A stretch of DNA of 64,000 nucleotides from Flavobacteriales bacterium. Its GTDB lineage: Bacteria > Bacteroidota > Bacteroidia > Flavobacteriales_C > GCA-002722245. The stretch lies in contig JAHEZL010000003.1 of assembly GCA_023251095.1 (NCBI GenBank), forward strand, positions 146,696 through 210,695, read 5' to 3'. Below the pieces are notes generated by a model. That model was not told the DNA's origin. It worked only from the letters and a program-made list of their open reading frames with translations, and made no database searches. This document shows, in pieces, positions 61,134 through 64,000 of this stretch (its first letter is position 1; each line of letters begins with the position of its first letter). A program made the translations under genes and the position numbers.

Positions 61134-62090
61134 ATGATGAAGTCAGTCCTTGCTTTTTTGTTTTTTATTTGCAACTCCTTTGCAAACGCACAGCAACAAA
61201 AGGTTCATCAACCCTTGCGTTTTTTGGCTTTGGGTGATTCTTATACCATCGGACAAAGCGTGGCGGTTAAAGACAGATGGCCTGTTCAGCTGAAAGATTC
61301 GCTGATAGCAAGAGGTGTGGCTTTTGATACATTGAAAATTATTGCCACCACAGGTTGGAGAACCGATAACCTGATCAACGCCATCAACAGCGCTAAACCG
61401 GATAGTTCCTTCAATTTGGTATCGATACTGATAGGCGTAAACAATCAATACCAGGGCTATAACATTGCTAATTATGTTCCTGATTTAATCACATTAATCA
61501 ACCGCGCTATCGCCCTGGCTGGAAATGATACCGCTGCGGTTTTTCTGGTTTCTATTCCTGATTATGCTTACACTCCTTACGGACAAGAAACTTCCAATCC
61601 TTCAAAAATTTCTGCGGAAATTGATCAATACAATTCTCTCATGGATTCGGTGGCGCAAACGTATGGAATCAATTATTTCTATATCACTGATATTTCGCGT
61701 CAGGGATTGAATGATCCGGCACTGGTGGCTAATGATGGTTTGCATCCCTCGGGTAAAATGTATACTCAGTTTGTAAATGAAATTTTGGATTCAATAAAGA
61801 TTTTGCGCTTCCAAAACATGGGCGTAAATAAGAAAAACAGTGAAATAGATATCCGTATTATTCAACAGGATTCAAATACTTTGAAGGTCGTTTTCCCTGA
61901 AGAATACAAAGCAAAAATAACTAGTGCTGAGGTTATTGATTTAAACGGGAAGTCGATGCTGATTCAGCAATTGATAAAAGATAGCATTGTGAGTTATGTT
62001 TCTGTAGCCGACTTAAAAGCAGGGGCGTATATTTTAATTCTTAGAGGAGAAAACAACATTCATGTCAGTGAGAAATTTGTTTTCAAATAA
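61134..62090 (+). CDS. Secreted SGNH/GDSL hydrolase with T9SS type A-like domain
   Basis: A 318-residue exported esterase-like protein (signal ends FANAQ). SGNH blocks: block I FLALGDSYTIGQS (nucleophile Ser in GDS), block III IGVNNQYQG, block V NDGLHPSGKMY with the catalytic Asp and His. The glycine block II is TTGWRTDNL. Lipids, acyl sugars or acetylated polysaccharides are possible substrates. The last 75 residues look like a T9SS type A domain (VIDLNGKSMLIQQ, DLKAGAYILILRG, EKFVFK). A TAGCGACTAT word lies just upstream, in the opposite orientation to the 40-48 kb motif. Confidence 0.85.
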   Translation: MMKSVLAFLFFICNSFANAQQQKVHQPLRFLALGDSYTIGQSVAVKDRWPVQLKDSLIARGVAFDTLKIIATTGWRTDNLINAINSAKPDSSFNLVSILIGVNNQYQGYNIANYVPDLITLINRAIALAGNDTAAVFLVSIPDYAYTPYGQETSNPSKISAEIDQYNSLMDSVAQTYGINYFYITDISRQGLNDPALVANDGLHPSGKMYTQFVNEILDSIKILRFQNMGVNKKNSEIDIRIIQQDSNTLKVVFPEEYKAKITSAEVIDLNGKSMLIQQLIKDSIVSYVSVADLKAGAYILILRGENNIHVSEKFVFK

Positions 62091-62141
62091 GAAATCCTCC
62101 TTCCCTTCGCACATTCAACGCACTCCTCCTTTTTCAAAGGA

Positions 62142-62272
62142 GGAAGTTAGTTAGCGACCACTTCCTGAAGATGATAATTTCTGGAATTTATATTGAATGG
62201 ATGAGGTAGCACCTCTCCCTTTGAAAAAAGGGAGAGTGGGGAGGATTAATGTGTGATGGCAAGAGGGATTTA
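62142..62272. repeat. Dispersed hairpin element, copy 2
   Basis: Diverged relative of 12460-12577: AAGTTAGT, TGAAG, ATTGAA, GTAG, the hairpin CTCCCTTT/AAAGGGAG (about 62213-62236), then GTGTGATGGCA and GAGGGATTTA. The right end includes the hemerythrin stop codon. Just outside its left end is a separate TCCTCCTTT / AAAGGAGGA hairpin (about 62124-62144), perhaps a third partial copy. Confidence 0.75.
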
Positions 62273-62818
62273 AACCTTCAATTTCTTCTCCGCTTCTTCC
62301 GCCTTCGCAAACAAAATATCGTTTTCAATGGTGTGGTGTAAATCCAGATCTTCCTGGAATTCCTTCAATTTGAAATACAACATTTTGTGGGTAGGATCAG
62401 CATCGGCAGGAGGTGTGTAATTGTTGCTGAGCTGTTTTATTTTTTCAATGATGTCATGTTCGTCATCATGCTCGTCTTCCATTACTTTCACCGGTTTTTT
62501 TAAGGAACCAAAAAAAGCGGGCTCGTAGCTTTTAGGATCGTTGAGGTATTTCCCCAGTTTCTGGAAGTAAGGAAAAAGGATCTCTTCTTCTTTTACTAAA
62601 TGGCGCGACATATCATCGGTGAATTCCACAAAAATTTCATGGATCTCTTTTATCTCGGGATATTTCTTCGGATTTTTCTCCAATACTTTTTCAAGCAAAC
62701 GAACGATGATAGGATAGTTCGCTTTAAGATAGGCGTGGTGCGTGCTTTTCACGTGGTCGACAATGTCTTCCAGATCCCATTCCTTCATTGAATTGATGTA
62801 TTCCGTATTTTTTGCCAT
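62270..62818 (-). CDS. Hemerythrin-like iron-sulfur repair (RIC/YtfE-type) protein
   Basis: A 182-residue hemerythrin-domain protein. Metal ligands are visible in KSTHHAYL, DMSRHLVKEEEILFP, MEDEHDDEHDII and DLHHTIENDILF, a pattern of the RIC (YtfE/ScdA) di-iron proteins that repair iron-sulfur clusters damaged by nitric oxide or oxygen. The usual N-terminal ScdA domain with its cysteine pair is absent: MAKNTEYINSMKEWDLEDIVDHVKSTHH is all that precedes the first ligands. It is divergent from the ribonucleotide reductase gene, 71 bases apart. Confidence 0.88.
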   Translation of the reverse strand: MAKNTEYINSMKEWDLEDIVDHVKSTHHAYLKANYPIIVRLLEKVLEKNPKKYPEIKEIHEIFVEFTDDMSRHLVKEEEILFPYFQKLGKYLNDPKSYEPAFFGSLKKPVKVMEDEHDDEHDIIEKIKQLSNNYTPPADADPTHKMLYFKLKEFQEDLDLHHTIENDILFAKAEEAEKKLKV

Positions 62819-62889
62819 GTATCAAATTTATAAAATACATTGGTATTGTAGAAACTACTGGCTAATTTAATGCTCGGGAAAGATAAAAT

Positions 62890-64000
62890 ATGAAGACTTA
62901 CACCTTAAATAAAGTAAAAAGTGCCAGCTTAAAATATTTCAAAGGCGATGAACTGGCCGCTACCACTTGGATGTACAAGTATGCAGTGTTGGACAAAGAT
63001 GAAAAGTGGACGGAGGCTTCACCCGACGATATGCACAAACGATTGGCGAAGGAGTTTTTCAGGGTGGAGAAAAAATCAAAAACGAAGTCGAAAGGGAATT
63101 TATCTCCTTATGGTAAAAAAAGAAAAGCCCTCACCAACGCCTCTATTTACAACTACTTCAAAGATTTTAAATATTTAATTCCGCAGGGAAGCGTAATGGC
63201 TTCGCTGGGAAATCCTTTTGTGATCGCCTCTTTATCGAATTGTGTGGTACTGCCCGAAATTTTTGATTCCTACGGTGGTATTTTTTATACCGATCAACAA
63301 TTGGCGCAATTGTACAAAAGACGCTGTGGAGTGGGAATTGACATTTCTTCTTTGCGTCCGAAAAAAGTATCGGTGTCCAATGCGGCAAGAACCACCAGCG
63401 GTGCGGTGTCCTTTATGGAGCGCTTCTCCAATACCACGCGAGAAGTAGCGCAAAATGGGAGAAGAGGGGCGTTGATGATTACGATGAATATCGCACATCC
63501 TGATATTGCGGATTTTATCAGTGTAAAGCAAGATCTCACAAAAGTAACGGGAGCAAATATTTCGGTGATGCTCAGTGATGAGTTTATGCGTGCAGTGGAA
63601 AAAGACAAAGATTTTGTGTTGCGCTGGCCTGTTGAAGCGAAAACACCAAAAGTGAAAATCAAAGTGAAAGCTAAAAAGTTGTGGGAGCAAGTAATTGCTT
63701 GTGCGCACAATACAGCGGAACCCGGATTGATTTTTTGGGACAAGCAACACCATTATTCTACTTCTTCTGTATATAAAATTTATAAAAACACTTCTACCAA
63801 TCCTTGCTCGGAAATTGCTATGCAGGGTGGTGATAGCTGCCGATTGATGGCGGTAAATTTGTATTCCTTCGTCAAAAAACCTTTTACAGAAAAAGCTTCT
63901 TTCGATTTTGAAAAATTTTATGAAGTGGTGTATGAAGGTCAGCGTTTGATGGATGATTTAGTGGATTTGGAAATTGAAGCGATTGATAGAATTATCAAAA
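62890..64000 (+). CDS. nrdJ: Adenosylcobalamin-dependent ribonucleotide reductase (3' end outside window)
   Basis: The first 370 residues of a class II ribonucleotide reductase, which makes deoxynucleotides with vitamin B12 and without oxygen. The start MKTYTLNKVKSASLKYFKGD is at 62890. Visible features are KDFKYLIPQGSVMASLGNPF, SLSNCVVLPE (active-site cysteine), KRRCGVGIDISSLRPK, NTTREVAQNGRRGALM and TNPCSEIAM (thiyl-radical cysteine region). No stop appears before the window ends, so the protein continues. Because B12 is the cofactor, no separate NrdB-type subunit is needed. It is divergent from the iron-sulfur repair gene; an oxygen or nitric-oxide link between them is possible but unproved. 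Confidence 0.93.
   Translation, partial: MKTYTLNKVKSASLKYFKGDELAATTWMYKYAVLDKDEKWTEASPDDMHKRLAKEFFRVEKKSKTKSKGNLSPYGKKRKALTNASIYNYFKDFKYLIPQGSVMASLGNPFVIASLSNCVVLPEIFDSYGGIFYTDQQLAQLYKRRCGVGIDISSLRPKKVSVSNAARTTSGAVSFMERFSNTTREVAQNGRRGALMITMNIAHPDIADFISVKQDLTKVTGANISVMLSDEFMRAVEKDKDFVLRWPVEAKTPKVKIKVKAKKLWEQVIACAHNTAEPGLIFWDKQHHYSTSSVYKIYKNTSTNPCSEIAMQGGDSCRLMAVNLYSFVKKPFTEKASFDFEKFYEVVYEGQRLMDDLVDLEIEAIDRIIK

Noticed and set aside
62948..63178. 76-codon plus-strand frame near the right end
   Set aside because: Out of frame with nrdJ, whose conserved residues begin at 62890 and run through this stretch.

Overview
The window looks like a chromosomal segment of a Bacteroidota bacterium. Several independent signs agree. 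Nine genes end in type IX secretion (T9SS) sorting domains (six type A, three 'gliding motility-associated' type B). The replicative polymerase has a fused N-terminal proofreading domain. Families largely confined to this phylum are present (DUF2851, DUF3822, a DUF5723-like OmpA protein). Base composition is AT-rich, Shine-Dalgarno sites are weak or absent, and promoter-like boxes resemble TTG-N17..23-TAnnTTTG. I cannot assign an order or genus. I see no phage, integrase, transposase gene or CRISPR array.

Layout. 1-8.5 kb is a plus-strand housekeeping run: prfA (cut by the window edge), pyrF, then tightly packed or overlapping genes for a DUF2851 protein, a PspC protein, an RmlD-like reductase, an AGCS symporter, a helix-hairpin-helix protein, apt and an acyl-CoA dehydrogenase. 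8.7-17.9 kb is mixed: MFS transporter, secreted coiled-coil protein, SPFH protein, thiolase, COQ4-like protein, rsmD with DUF3822, and a RecD-like helicase. 18.1-24.5 kb is on the minus strand: a catalytically degenerate serine-hydrolase homologue abutting an OmpA/TSP3 outer-membrane protein, a DUF349 protein and an apparently active serine-hydrolase lipoprotein. 24.5-29.6 kb holds a CsgG-like lipoprotein, an LPP20-like lipoprotein and a long coiled-coil protein that look like one envelope module. 29.6-35.3 kb has an acyl-CoA carboxylase beta subunit, an NTF2-like protein, two T9SS cargo proteins, an ORF6N regulator and a small lipoprotein. dnaE fills 35.4-39.7 kb.

39.8-48.1 kb is a minus-strand block of four secreted T9SS proteins, including a GH18 chitinase and a 1488-residue multidomain protein. 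Three of them share a short motif at nearly the same distance from the start codon. Then come a TPR-like protein, trxA, a DUF58 protein, tRNA-Asp, two large Ig-repeat T9SS type B proteins, a CWC zinc-ribbon-like protein, a porin plus ammonium transporter pair, an SGNH hydrolase, a hemerythrin/RIC protein, and a B12-dependent ribonucleotide reductase cut by the window end.

Much of the unusual material is between genes. Two 44-bp perfect inverted repeats share a core but have different, still complementary, outer ends. Two diverged copies of a 110-130 bp element sit at gene 3' ends. A palindromic repeat supplies the last codons of a protein, and palindromes surround and lie inside the ORF6N gene. 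I did not find a clearly new defence or biosynthetic system. The strongest candidates for new biology are the possible lysozyme-like chitin-locus protein with its shared upstream motif, the pseudoenzyme paired with OmpA, and the repeat families.
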